Part shown: positions 14,687 through 27,517 of the stretch, one piece after another | Layout: each line of letters starts with the position of its first letter | How positions within the stretch are numbered: position 1 is the first letter of the stretch | From: Spirochaetaceae bacterium | GTDB taxonomy: Bacteria > Spirochaetota > Spirochaetia > SZUA-6 > Bin103 | NCBI GenBank assembly: GCA_028818385.1 | Contig: JAPPNY010000064.1 | Location: 1 to 30,388, forward strand | DNA length: 30,388 nt | Direction: 5' to 3' | The notes under the pieces: model-generated | What the model was told of the DNA's origin: nothing | Database searches by the model: none | The model's input: only the letters and a program-made list of their open reading frames with translations | Program-made: the position numbers and the translations under genes

Positions 14687-16156
14687 TCAGCGCCCACCCG
14701 CCGGGTTGTCGAGGCCGGCGGGACGGGTGCCGGCCCAGGGGCGGGCGGCCTCGAATGCGGCCGATGCGGCGAGCACGGTCATCTCGTCCTGCATGGCGCC
14801 GGCGATCTGCAGGCCGATCGGCATGCCGTCCGCGTCGAAGCCGCACGGCACGGTGGCTGCGGGGTTGCCGGACAGGTTGAACACGTACGTGAACGGCGTG
14901 AAGCCGAAGCGCCCGTGGACGACCGGCTTGCCACCCACCGTCTGCGGATTCTCGCCGATCGGAAACGCCGTGGTGGCGGTCGCCGGCGTCAGCAGCAGGT
15001 CGTGTCCGGAGAAGAACCGGGCGGCGTACGTCTTGTAACGGCCGATCTTGTTCATGCAGGTGAGGTAATCGAGCGCCTGCGCGCGCCGGCCCTGCTCCAG
15101 GTCCTCGGTGAAGTAGCCGGTGAGCTGCGCGGCCCGCTCCGGATCGTGGAGCTGCACGCTCCACCGTCCATACGCCCGGATGCAGAACATGTCCATGAAG
15201 GTCCGAAAGATCGCCTCGTGTCGGTCCGGGGCGTACTCGACCTCCTCGACGCGGGCGCCGAGCTCCTCGAAGACGCGCGCGGCGGTGGTTACCGCCTCCC
15301 GAACTTCGGGATCGCAGCCGGCGCCGCCCAGGCCGCTGGTGTCCAGTCCGATACGCAAACCGGCGACCCCCCGCGGAAGCGCGGCCGTGAAGTCAGGCGG
15401 TTCGTCTGGAATCGTTCCGAACTCGGCGTCGTCGGCGGGCCCAGCCAACACGTTCAGGAAGACCGCCGCGTCGCGGACATCCCAGGTCATCGGCCCGACC
15501 GAGGAATTGTTGAAGACGCTCCAGGAGTGCTCGTCCACGTGCTTGCGCGGCACGCGGCCCTGCGTGGCCTTGATGCCGTAGATGCCGGACAGCGAGCCGG
15601 GGATGCGGATCGAGCCGCCGCCGTCCGAGCCCTGGGCGATCGCGGTCATGCCTGCGGCCACCGCCACCGCCGCGCCGCCGCTGGAGCCCCCGGGCGTGCG
15701 CTTCGGGTCCCAGGGGTTGCGCGCCGGGCCGGTCACCCGGTTCTCGGTGGTGCCGTTGTGACCGTGCTCGGGAGTGTTGGTCTTGCCGACGATGATGCCG
15801 CCGGCCGCGCGCACGCGGTCGGTGCACATCGCGTTCGACGTTGCGACACCGTCGTCGACGAGCGACCCTTGGGAGAGCCGGACGCCCTCGACCGCTTCCA
15901 GGTCCTTGATCGGCACCGGGATGCCGTGCAGGGGGCCCAGCTCGCGGCCGTCCATGACCGCCTGCTCGGCGGCGCGCGCCTCGCCCATGGCGTGGTCGGC
16001 CATGACCGTGACGAACCCGCCGAACGACCCGTCGAGCCGTTCGATGCGGTCGAGCGTGAACTGCATCAGCTCGACCGGCGACAATCGGCGCGTGCCGATC
16101 AGGCCGCGCAGCACGTGCGCGGGCGTGTAGGCGAGATCAGGGCTGGACTCTGGCAT
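14687..16156 (-). CDS. Amidase-signature-family hydrolase
   Basis: A 489-residue amidase-signature enzyme that hydrolyses C-N bonds of amides. The Ser-cisSer-Lys triad is visible: Lys in PIKDLEAV, cis-Ser in the Gly/Ser-rich TPGGSSGGAAVAVAAG, and the nucleophile Ser in SDGGGSIRIPGS, followed by GIYGIKAT. The C-terminal half has the family segments TPATATTAFPIGE and FNLSGNPAATVPCG. The length is standard. The ATG at 16156 precedes the first family helix, with GGAGG about ten bases upstream; the frame opens further up to 16237 with unrelated residues. It could be a general amidase, or a GatA paralogue that lost its partners; no gatB or gatC is present. It is the first gene of a probable minus-strand operon with the BpsA-like enzyme and the exporter. 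Confidence 0.92.
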   Translation of the reverse strand: MPESSPDLAYTPAHVLRGLIGTRRLSPVELMQFTLDRIERLDGSFGGFVTVMADHAMGEARAAEQAVMDGRELGPLHGIPVPIKDLEAVEGVRLSQGSLVDDGVATSNAMCTDRVRAAGGIIVGKTNTPEHGHNGTTENRVTGPARNPWDPKRTPGGSSGGAAVAVAAGMTAIAQGSDGGGSIRIPGSLSGIYGIKATQGRVPRKHVDEHSWSVFNNSSVGPMTWDVRDAAVFLNVLAGPADDAEFGTIPDEPPDFTAALPRGVAGLRIGLDTSGLGGAGCDPEVREAVTTAARVFEELGARVEEVEYAPDRHEAIFRTFMDMFCIRAYGRWSVQLHDPERAAQLTGYFTEDLEQGRRAQALDYLTCMNKIGRYKTYAARFFSGHDLLLTPATATTAFPIGENPQTVGGKPVVHGRFGFTPFTYVFNLSGNPAATVPCGFDADGMPIGLQIAGAMQDEMTVLAASAAFEAARPWAGTRPAGLDNPAGGR

Positions 16157-16242
16157 GGGACATGGACCTCCGAATCGCGGGTTGGCGGCCGGCTTTCTTG
16201 AAAGGGTTTCCCGTACGCCGCCGTTATGCGTTATCATGCACC

Positions 16243-16284
16243 ATGGCAGGGCTTACCCGCGGAGCGTCAGCCGTCCTGCCATAG
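16243..16284 (+). promoter_or_regulatory. Leader hairpin with 13-codon mini-ORF upstream of gltB
   Basis: Between the divergent amidase and gltB genes, an ATG at 16243 opens a 13-codon frame (MAGLTRGASAVLP) ending TAG at 16284. Its two ends pair perfectly: ATGGCAGG (16243-16250) with CCTGCCAT (16275-16282), loop of 24 bases. It could fold in the gltB leader and act as a leader-peptide or attenuation element. There is no poly-T tract and no runs of one amino acid, so a regulatory role is only a suggestion. Confidence 0.25.
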
Positions 16285-16329
16285 CGCGCTCCGGAAAAAG
16301 GTTGTAGTACAGTCGGTCGAAATCGAGTC

Positions 16330-21036
<4,707 letters not shown>

Positions 21037-21063
21037 CCGCGCCTGCCGCGGTCGTACGAAACC

Positions 21064-22524
<1,461 letters not shown>

Positions 22525-22529
22525 CCCTC

Positions 22530-22555
22530 GCGCGGCAGGCTACGGTATGCCGCGC
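22530..22555 (+). other. GC-rich hairpin between gltD and trpB
   Basis: GCGCGGCA (22530-22537) pairs perfectly with TGCCGCGC (22548-22555), with a 10-base loop that contains the -10-like TACGGT. It starts 6 bases after the gltD stop. There is no T-run, so it is not a standard intrinsic terminator. It may protect the 3' end of the gltBD message or mark a processing site before trpB. Confidence 0.35.
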
Positions 22556-22574
22556 AGAACCCAAGGAGTAGCAC

Positions 22575-23936
22575 ATGGAGACGATTCGCTTCGATCTGCC
22601 GCAGTCGGAGATTCCGACCTCCTGGTACAACATCCAGGCCGACGTGCCGGAGCCGCTGCCGCCGGTGATCCATCCCGGCCGCATGGACCCGATCGGTCCC
22701 GAGGACCTGGCACCGCTGTTCGCGATGGAGCTGATCAAGCAGGAGGTCAGCCAGGAGCGCGAGGTCGAGATCCCGGAGCCGGTGCGCGAGATCTACGCCC
22801 TGTGGCGTCCGACCCCGCTGTTCCGGGCACGGCGCCTGGAACAGGAACTCGATACTCCGGCGCAGCTCTACTACAAGTACGAGGGCGTCTCGCCCGTGGG
22901 CTCGCACAAGCCCAACACCGCGGTCGCGCAGGCCTTCTACAACCGCCAGGAGGGAGTGACGCAGCTCACCACCGAGACCGGCGCCGGACAGTGGGGCAGC
23001 GCGCTGGCCATGGCCGGCGCGTTCCTGGGCGTCGACTGCGAGGTGTACATGGTGCGCGTCTCCTACGACGGCAAGCCGTACCGCCGCTCGATGATGGAGG
23101 CCTACGGCGCCAGTGTCACCGCCAGTCCGTCGAGCGCGACCAACGCCGGCCGGCAGGTGCTGGAGTCGCAGCCCGACTCGCCGGGCTCCCTCGGCATCGC
23201 GATCTCGGAGGCGGTAGAGGCCGCGGCCACCAGTGGCGGCAGCAAGAAGTACTGCCTGGGCTCGGTCCTCAACCACGTGCTGATGCACCAGACCGTGATC
23301 GGCCTCGAGGCGCAGGCGCAGTTCGAGCGCGCCGGCGTCTACCCGGACGTCATGGTGGGCTGCACGGGCGGCGGCTCGTCGTTCGGGGGATTCATCTTCC
23401 CGTTCGTGCCGGACAAGCTGAGCGGTGATCGCGCCACGCGCTTCGTGGCGGTCGAGCCCACGGCCGCGCCCAGCCTGACCGGCGGCCAGTACCGGTACGA
23501 CTTCGGGGACTCGGCGGCCACCACGCCGCTGATCAAGATGTACACGCTCGGCCACTCGTTCGTGCCGGCGCCCATTCACGCCGGCGGCCTGCGCTATCAC
23601 GGCATGGCGCCGCTGATCTGCCACCTGTACGACCTGGGCGTGATCGAGGCGTGCGCCGTGCCGCAGATACCGGTGTTCGAGGCGGCGCGGCTGTTCGCGC
23701 GCACCGAGGGGATCGTGCCGGCGCCGGAGCCCGCGCACGCGGTGCAGGTCGCCATCGAAGAGGCGCTGCGCTGCAAGGAGTCAGGCGAGTCGAAGGTGAT
23801 CGCCTTCAACCTGTGCGGCCACGGCCACTTCGACATGCAGGCGTACCGCTCGTTCCTCGACGGCCAGCTCGTCAACTACGAGTACCCCCAGGAGCGCATC
23901 ACCGAGGCCCTAGCAGAGCTGCCCCCGGTCGGCTGA
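22575..23936 (+). CDS. trpB: Tryptophan synthase beta chain, TrpB2 type
   Basis: A 453-residue PLP enzyme of the TrpB2 (TrpB-like) group, which joins indole and serine to tryptophan. The PLP lysine is Lys112 in GSHKPNTA. The catalytic Glu134 lies in [11 protein letters not shown], and the phosphate cup is GCTGGGSS at 262-269. The extended N-terminus (about 70 residues before [14 protein letters not shown]) and the overall length are characteristic of TrpB2 rather than the 400-residue TrpB1. No trpA is adjacent, as is usual for TrpB2, so it may salvage indole or use another partner. The start ATG follows AAGGAG at good spacing. Bases 23847-23882 near its 3' end recur downstream at 25340-25375, flanking the acquired toxin-antitoxin operon. 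The reading frame here is intact. Confidence 0.95.
   Translation: METIRFDLPQSEIPTSWYNIQADVPEPLPPVIHPGRMDPIGPEDLAPLFAMELIKQEVSQEREVEIPEPVREIYALWRPTPLFRARRLEQELDTPAQLYYKYEGVSPVGSHKPNTAVAQAFYNRQEGVTQLTTETGAGQWGSALAMAGAFLGVDCEVYMVRVSYDGKPYRRSMMEAYGASVTASPSSATNAGRQVLESQPDSPGSLGIAISEAVEAAATSGGSKKYCLGSVLNHVLMHQTVIGLEAQAQFERAGVYPDVMVGCTGGGSSFGGFIFPFVPDKLSGDRATRFVAVEPTAAPSLTGGQYRYDFGDSAATTPLIKMYTLGHSFVPAPIHAGGLRYHGMAPLICHLYDLGVIEACAVPQIPVFEAARLFARTEGIVPAPEPAHAVQVAIEEALRCKESGESKVIAFNLCGHGHFDMQAYRSFLDGQLVNYEYPQERITEALAELPPVG
23847..23882 (+). repeat. Left copy of direct repeat, within trpB 3' end
   Basis: The first 25 bases (23847-23871) are identical to 25340-25364, and the next 11 differ at 3 positions, giving 33 of 36. 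It encodes [12 protein letters not shown] of TrpB2. Together with the right copy it brackets the HEPN-MNT-DUF433 operon, as an attachment-site-like or target duplication would. Confidence 0.75.
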
Positions 23937-23956
23937 GCGGCGCGGCGCCGTCGTCG

Positions 23957-24214
23957 CTATTGGGAACCGCGGCGGAGCGGGATCCGGTCGTAGACCTGCT
24001 CACCCGCGATCGAACGGTGGGCAAGGAGGAGACACGCCCGGATGTCCTCACGTTCCAGGAGTGGGTACTCCGCGAGAATCGTCTGTTCGGTGTCTCCGGC
24101 GGCGAGCATTCCGAGGACATGCTCCACGGCGATCCGCATGTCGCGAATGAGCGGCTTTCCGCCAAAGGCATCAGTCCTTACGGTGATGCGCTTGAGGAGT
24201 TCGGATTCCGTCAC
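23957..24214 (-). CDS. DUF433-family antitoxin-like protein
   Basis: An 85-residue DUF433 protein with the family pattern FGGKPLIRDMRIAVEHVLGMLAAG (split here as GGKPLIRDMRI at residues 18-28 and VLGMLAAG at 33-40), then AEYPLLEREDIRACLLLA. DUF433 proteins are winged-helix antitoxins, usually paired with a DUF5615 PIN-like toxin. No such toxin is encoded here: downstream lies only the convergent trpB, 20 bases away. The GTG start at 24214 overlaps the stop of the MNT gene in a GTGA arrangement, so it is translationally coupled as the third gene of the HEPN-MNT operon. Longer in-frame upstream sequence overlaps the MNT gene and is discarded. It could be a transcriptional repressor of the operon or a spare antitoxin; both are inference. 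Confidence 0.8.
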   Translation of the reverse strand: MTESELLKRITVRTDAFGGKPLIRDMRIAVEHVLGMLAAGDTEQTILAEYPLLEREDIRACLLLAHRSIAGEQVYDRIPLRRGSQ

Positions 24215-24852
24215 GAACGGACGTTCCGTTCCGATAGAGCTTGTTCGAGCGCCGCAGCAAGACCAGCTTCGCCCACTGCCCGAAGCTGTCGCGGAAGCTC
24301 GGGACGGGACTGTGGATGCACTCCGGCTTGCGCCAGACGCGCCCACGAACGGTGCGTGAGATAGGAGATCGTAAGTTCGCGGGCTGCATCTTCGTCTCCT
24401 ATGTCATGTAAGTCATGGATTCGTTCTTGTGCCTTCCGGGCACGCTCCATGGATATCGATGGGTCAGGGAGAGGCAATTCATCCATCCAGCGATCCACGA
24501 TGCGTCGCCAGTTTCCGTCTCGGTCCAGCAGGGGATGCCCATAGCGTACGGCCCAGATCGCCAAGTCGCGTCCAGCTTGAATTTCCTGTTCCACAGTATC
24601 GACGTTCGTAGTACGCACATCGATCTCGATGGGAGCTCGTGCTTTCAGAAAGGTTCTGTCGCCGCACAGGACGAACAGGTCAAGATCGTCTGATGGCACC
24701 CTCGATCGTACCGAAGAGCCAATGGCTACCACAGCGATTACGTTCCGATCCTGACGCGCTTCTGCAAGGAACGAGGTGACCCATTCCTTGGCTCGGGCCG
24801 TTGGCCATCTATGAATGAGCCGTTCAGGCGATTGAGAGATCATTACGCTCAT
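24211..24852 (-). CDS. Nucleotidyltransferase-domain protein (MNT-like) in HEPN operon
   Basis: A 213-residue nucleotidyltransferase of the polymerase beta superfamily. The active site is in AIGSSVRSRVPSDDLDLFVL (residues 43-62): the Gly-Ser pair and Asp-x-Asp. A third acidic residue is the Asp of PIEIDVRTTN. It is longer than minimal MNT proteins, with a helical C-terminal half (SISMERARKAQERIHDLHDI and onwards) that may itself contact the HEPN partner. Its ATG at 24852 overlaps the HEPN stop by 4 bases (ATGA), and its TGA overlaps the DUF433 start by 3. Base composition is visibly less GC-rich than the flanking gltBD-trpB genes, which suggests acquisition. The likely role is the antitoxin that AMPylates the HEPN protein, by analogy with MntA/HepT. 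Confidence 0.85.
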   Translation of the reverse strand: MSVMISQSPERLIHRWPTARAKEWVTSFLAEARQDRNVIAVVAIGSSVRSRVPSDDLDLFVLCGDRTFLKARAPIEIDVRTTNVDTVEQEIQAGRDLAIWAVRYGHPLLDRDGNWRRIVDRWMDELPLPDPSISMERARKAQERIHDLHDIGDEDAARELTISYLTHRSWARLAQAGVHPQSRPELPRQLRAVGEAGLAAALEQALSERNVRS

Positions 24853-25223
24853 TGTTCGTCCACGACTGCAGCAACTGAATCGATGTACTTCTCGATCGTG
24901 GTCGCCACCTCCACCGCGTCCAGCTCCGTAGCTATGGCGTCTCCATACGCTTCGCGCTTCCGGACGTCATTGAGATCGCCAATGAGTTCGGAGACGTCAT
25001 CAAGTCCATGTTCGGAAGACAATTGCTTCGCGGCCTCGACGCGATACCAGTGTGCTGGTTGTATCTCCTTCTTATGGAATAGCAGGGCAGCATCAACAGC
25101 AGCCTCAAGGGCATACAGACCGTAGAAGGAAAGATCTGCCCAGTCGGTCGGATCTTCCCACGCGACTTGCACACGTTCCAGGTGCCGGCGTGCAAGTTTC
25201 ATCTTGTCCTCGGGCGACGCCAT
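24849..25223 (-). CDS. HEPN-domain-like toxin candidate, first gene of the operon
   Basis: A 124-residue all-helical protein that reads as a HEPN-type domain: SFYGLYALEAAVDAALLFHKKEI (residues 32-54 region), HWYRVEAAKQLS, then LNDVRKREAYGD (84-95) and a final helix VATTIEKYIDSVAAVV. In canonical HEPN RNases an R-x4-6-H motif sits near that position; here the spacing is kept but the last residue is Tyr (Arg88-KREA-Tyr93). That Tyr could be an AMPylation target or mark loss of RNase activity. The start ATG at 25223 follows GGAGGAG at 9 bases. Order HEPN then MNT is the reverse of the pair at 2225-3053, and the two HEPN proteins are not similar. The HEPN label is moderately sure. Confidence 0.65.
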   Translation of the reverse strand: MASPEDKMKLARRHLERVQVAWEDPTDWADLSFYGLYALEAAVDAALLFHKKEIQPAHWYRVEAAKQLSSEHGLDDVSELIGDLNDVRKREAYGDAIATELDAVEVATTIEKYIDSVAAVVDEQ

Positions 25224-25339
25224 CGCTCGAAACTCCTCCAGTTAGCTGTCGTCGAGTCAGCTCGGGGACATCCGTTTCGTCATTTCAGCGTAGTTGTCGC
25301 GGGTAGAAGCGTCAAACGGCTGCTGCGTTCTCGGCGGGT

Positions 25340-25375
25340 CGCTCGTTCCTCGACGGCCAGCTCGCAAACTGCGAG
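25340..25375 (+). repeat. Right copy of trpB-tail direct repeat
   Basis: It matches 23847-23882 of trpB in 33 of 36 bases, the first 25 without a mismatch. Read in the trpB frame it gives [17 protein letters not shown] and then a stop, a recognisable but drifted TrpB tail. It lies 2 bases from the stop of the convergent unknown gene. No further upstream trpB sequence is present. Confidence 0.75.
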
Positions 25376-25377
25376 TC

Positions 25378-26271
25378 TCACAGGCCGGCCTGACGAGCCG
25401 CGGTCTCGGTGTGGTGGCGGAACTCGTCGAAAGAGCAGCTTCCGTACGACTGTGGGCAGGCGAAGGTCTGTTCCGTGCGCAGGAGGTCCGCGCGCGACTC
25501 GTTGAGGCGCAGGTCGCGGGCGATGAACTGCCCCCAGGTGCCGAGCCCGGCCTTGTGCTCGCCGCTGTACCGGACCAGCGATGCGGCGTAGCTCGTCGGG
25601 TACACCTGCAGGAAGTGCGGGGTGGCGTTCAGCCACGACCCGGTGCCGATGCGGGTGACGTGCGGGGCCCTTGCCTCGACGTCGGAGGAAAGCTCCAGCA
25701 TCCACGCCGCCAGCCGCCGGCGGTCGCCGAAGGGCGAATCGGGGGGCACGTGGTTCTGGATGTGGATCTCGGCCACGTCATCCCGGGGCTCGCGCCAGTG
25801 CGGGGGAAAAGCCGGCTTGCCGACCGTATAGCGGAAGCAGCCGAACCAGCGCAGCTTCCGGTGCGCGGCCAGCATCGCGCGGTGCCCGCCGCCTCCCAGC
25901 TCGCGATCCTCCGCCGCTTCCTCGGCCAGATACCACGGTTCGAGCGCCTCCATCGCCTCCTTCACGAAGGACGCGGCGTCCTCGCGCGTCGCGTAGCGGG
26001 CCGCGATCCCGGTGATCAGCGCCGAGAACTCGCTCCAGATCGGATTCGTGACGGCCTGCGGATTCTGCGGCACCGCCCGCGCCCGCCACGGCAGGAAGCG
26101 CCAGATCATCGTCCAGTCGAACAGCCCCGACTCCAGGCTCCTGATGCCCATCTGTCCCATCTGGAACACGTGCCAGAGGCAGAGCGTGGTGATGTCGCGC
26201 TTCAGGCGGTGCAGCCGCTGCCGGGTCGCCTCGTCGTGGTGATAGGACCAGCTATAGATCACCGGGACCAC
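25378..26271 (-). CDS. Conserved-looking protein of unknown function
   Basis: I do not recognise a named family. The 297-residue protein starts at GTG 26271; an ATG is not available near. It has no signal peptide and no membrane segment. Features that look functional are HIQNHVPPDSPFGDRRRL (about residues 169-186), TGSWLNATPHFLQVYP, and GLGTWGQFIARDLRLNE, with His, Asp, Trp and Asn concentrations suggestive of an enzyme active site. The last part is Cys- and His-bearing (TFACPQSYGSCSFDEFRHH). The early helix MVPVIYSWSYHHDEATRQ is rich in aromatic residues. High GC and normal codon use mark it as resident sequence. The stop lies beside the right trpB-tail repeat, so before the insertion this gene was probably directly convergent with trpB. 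It is not a PhyH enzyme: no H-x-D plus distal H pattern. Confidence 0.7.
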   Translation of the reverse strand: MVPVIYSWSYHHDEATRQRLHRLKRDITTLCLWHVFQMGQMGIRSLESGLFDWTMIWRFLPWRARAVPQNPQAVTNPIWSEFSALITGIAARYATREDAASFVKEAMEALEPWYLAEEAAEDRELGGGGHRAMLAAHRKLRWFGCFRYTVGKPAFPPHWREPRDDVAEIHIQNHVPPDSPFGDRRRLAAWMLELSSDVEARAPHVTRIGTGSWLNATPHFLQVYPTSYAASLVRYSGEHKAGLGTWGQFIARDLRLNESRADLLRTEQTFACPQSYGSCSFDEFRHHTETAARQAGL

Positions 26272-26305
26272 GGTACACTATCCGGCCGGCACGCGATGTG
26301 GGTTG

Positions 26306-26332
26306 CAATGTGGCGATGCTGTCGCCACATTG
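26306..26332. promoter_or_regulatory. Perfect 11-bp inverted repeat before the DUF4143 ATPase
   Basis: CAATGTGGCGA (26306-26316) and TCGCCACATTG (26322-26332) are perfect reverse complements around a 5-base centre. The palindrome ends 9 bases before the ATG at 26342 and covers the ribosome-site position. It could be an operator bound by a dimeric regulator, or an RNA hairpin hiding the start. There is no T-run, so a terminator is unlikely. Confidence 0.6.
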
Positions 26333-26341
26333 AGTCTCAAA

Positions 26342-27517
26342 ATGGCGTTTGTAGGTAGATTTTTCGACCCTCCCGGGCAGAGCTACTACCTGTTCGGCCC
26401 GCGCGGCACCGGCAAGTCGGCCTGGACCCAACGTCACTACCAGGACAGCGTATGCATCGATCTGCTCCATCCGGCCACCCAGCAGCGCTACCGGGCGCGT
26501 CCCGAGCGCCTCTTCGACCTGGTGCACGCTCAGCCTGACGGGCAGGTGATCGTCATCGACGAGGTCCAGCGAGTCCCGGATCTGCTCAGTGCCGTCCATG
26601 CCCTCATCGAAGAGCAGCGCGGCTGGCGATTCGTGCTGACGGGATCCAGCGCGCGCAAGCTCAGGCGCAGCGGCGTGGATCTCATGGCCGGCCGGGCCGT
26701 GGTGCGGACCATGCATCCCTTCATGGCGGCGGAGTTGGAAGCCTCGTTTGATCTGCCGGCAGCGCTGCAGCGCGGCATGCTCCCGCTGGTGCTCGGTGCC
26801 GACGATCCCGTCGACACGTTGCAGAGCTACGTCGCCGTCTACGTGCGCGAAGAGGTGCAGATGGAGGGGCTGGTGCGCGATCTGGACGGGTTCTCCCGGT
26901 TCCTGGAGGCCGTCTCGTTCTCGCACGCACAGCTCCTGAACGTCAGCAACATCGCCCGCGACAGCGAGGTGAGCCGCAAGACCGCGGAGGGCCACCTGGG
27001 CGTTCTGGAGGACCTCCTGCTGAGCTTTCGCGTGCCGGTGTTCCGCAAGCGTGCCGCGCGCGCCACGGTTGCCCACGACAAGCTCTACCTGTTCGACTCC
27101 GGGGTGTTCCGCTCGCTGCGTCCGTCCGGACCGCTCGATCGGCCCGAGGAGATCGCGGGAGCCGCGCTGGAAGGGCTGGTGGCCCAGCACCTGCGGGCGT
27201 GGGTCGCCTACCGCGGTGGTGGCGATCGCCTGTTCTACTGGCGCACGCGGGCCGGGGCCGAGGTGGACTTCGTCCTTTATGGACCGGCGCAATTCACCGC
27301 CATCGAGGTCAAGCACAGCGCCACCGTGCGGAGTTCGGATCTGCGCTCGCTGCGCTCGTTCCACGCCGACTACCCGGAGGCGGACCGCCTGCTGCTCCAT
27401 CTGGGTGAGGAGGAGTTGTCCATCGACGGCGTCCTGTGCCTGCCGTGCGACCGCTTCCTCCGCCGGCTGCATCCGCGAGACGCGCTGTCATCGTGCGACT
27501 ACACTCGCCCCCGATGA
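26342..27517 (+). CDS. AAA ATPase with DUF4143 C-terminal domain
   Basis: A 391-residue ATP-binding protein of the AAA_14/DUF4143 family, common in bacteria and archaea and without a settled function. Walker A is FGPRGTGKS (residues 18-26), Walker B is QVIVIDEVQRVPDLL (68-82), and the sensor strand is FVLTGSSARKLRR. The DUF4143 part includes a winged-helix-like LLNVSNIARDSEVSRKTAEGHL and ends in an endonuclease-like fold with GAEVDFVLY and AIEVKHS, the acidic and lysine residues of a PD-(D/E)xK pattern. The ATG at 26342 begins the family-typical sequence; a TTG at 26303 would extend it through the palindrome. The stop overlaps the next ATG by 4 bases. The sequence supports ATP binding; any role in TA-like or mobile-element biology is inference. 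Confidence 0.9.
   Translation: MAFVGRFFDPPGQSYYLFGPRGTGKSAWTQRHYQDSVCIDLLHPATQQRYRARPERLFDLVHAQPDGQVIVIDEVQRVPDLLSAVHALIEEQRGWRFVLTGSSARKLRRSGVDLMAGRAVVRTMHPFMAAELEASFDLPAALQRGMLPLVLGADDPVDTLQSYVAVYVREEVQMEGLVRDLDGFSRFLEAVSFSHAQLLNVSNIARDSEVSRKTAEGHLGVLEDLLLSFRVPVFRKRAARATVAHDKLYLFDSGVFRSLRPSGPLDRPEEIAGAALEGLVAQHLRAWVAYRGGGDRLFYWRTRAGAEVDFVLYGPAQFTAIEVKHSATVRSSDLRSLRSFHADYPEADRLLLHLGEEELSIDGVLCLPCDRFLRRLHPRDALSSCDYTRPR
27500..27505 (+). promoter_or_regulatory. -10-like TACACT inside the DUF4143 3' end
   Basis: TACACT lies 8 bases before the ATG at 27514, with no Shine-Dalgarno between. It may drive a near-leaderless transcript of the PhyH gene from inside the upstream coding sequence. Confidence 0.3.

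Noticed and set aside
13017..15164. A 715-codon frame that would fuse part of the amidase region to the BpsA-like protein
   Set aside because: The first 170 codons are out of frame with the amidase and meaningless; BpsA similarity starts at the ATG at 14654.
23937..23956. Bidirectional terminator between trpB and DUF433
   Set aside because: The gap is GC-rich with some self-complementarity but has no clear stem with a T-run on either strand.
25378..26271. Reading the unknown gene as a fifth PhyH oxygenase
   Set aside because: There is no H-x-D followed by a distal His and Arg with the PhyH spacing and no PGSH segment.
26303..26341. Starting the DUF4143 protein at TTG 26303
   Set aside because: It would translate the palindrome into residues unlike the family; the ATG at 26342 starts the conserved FVGRFFDPP-type opening.
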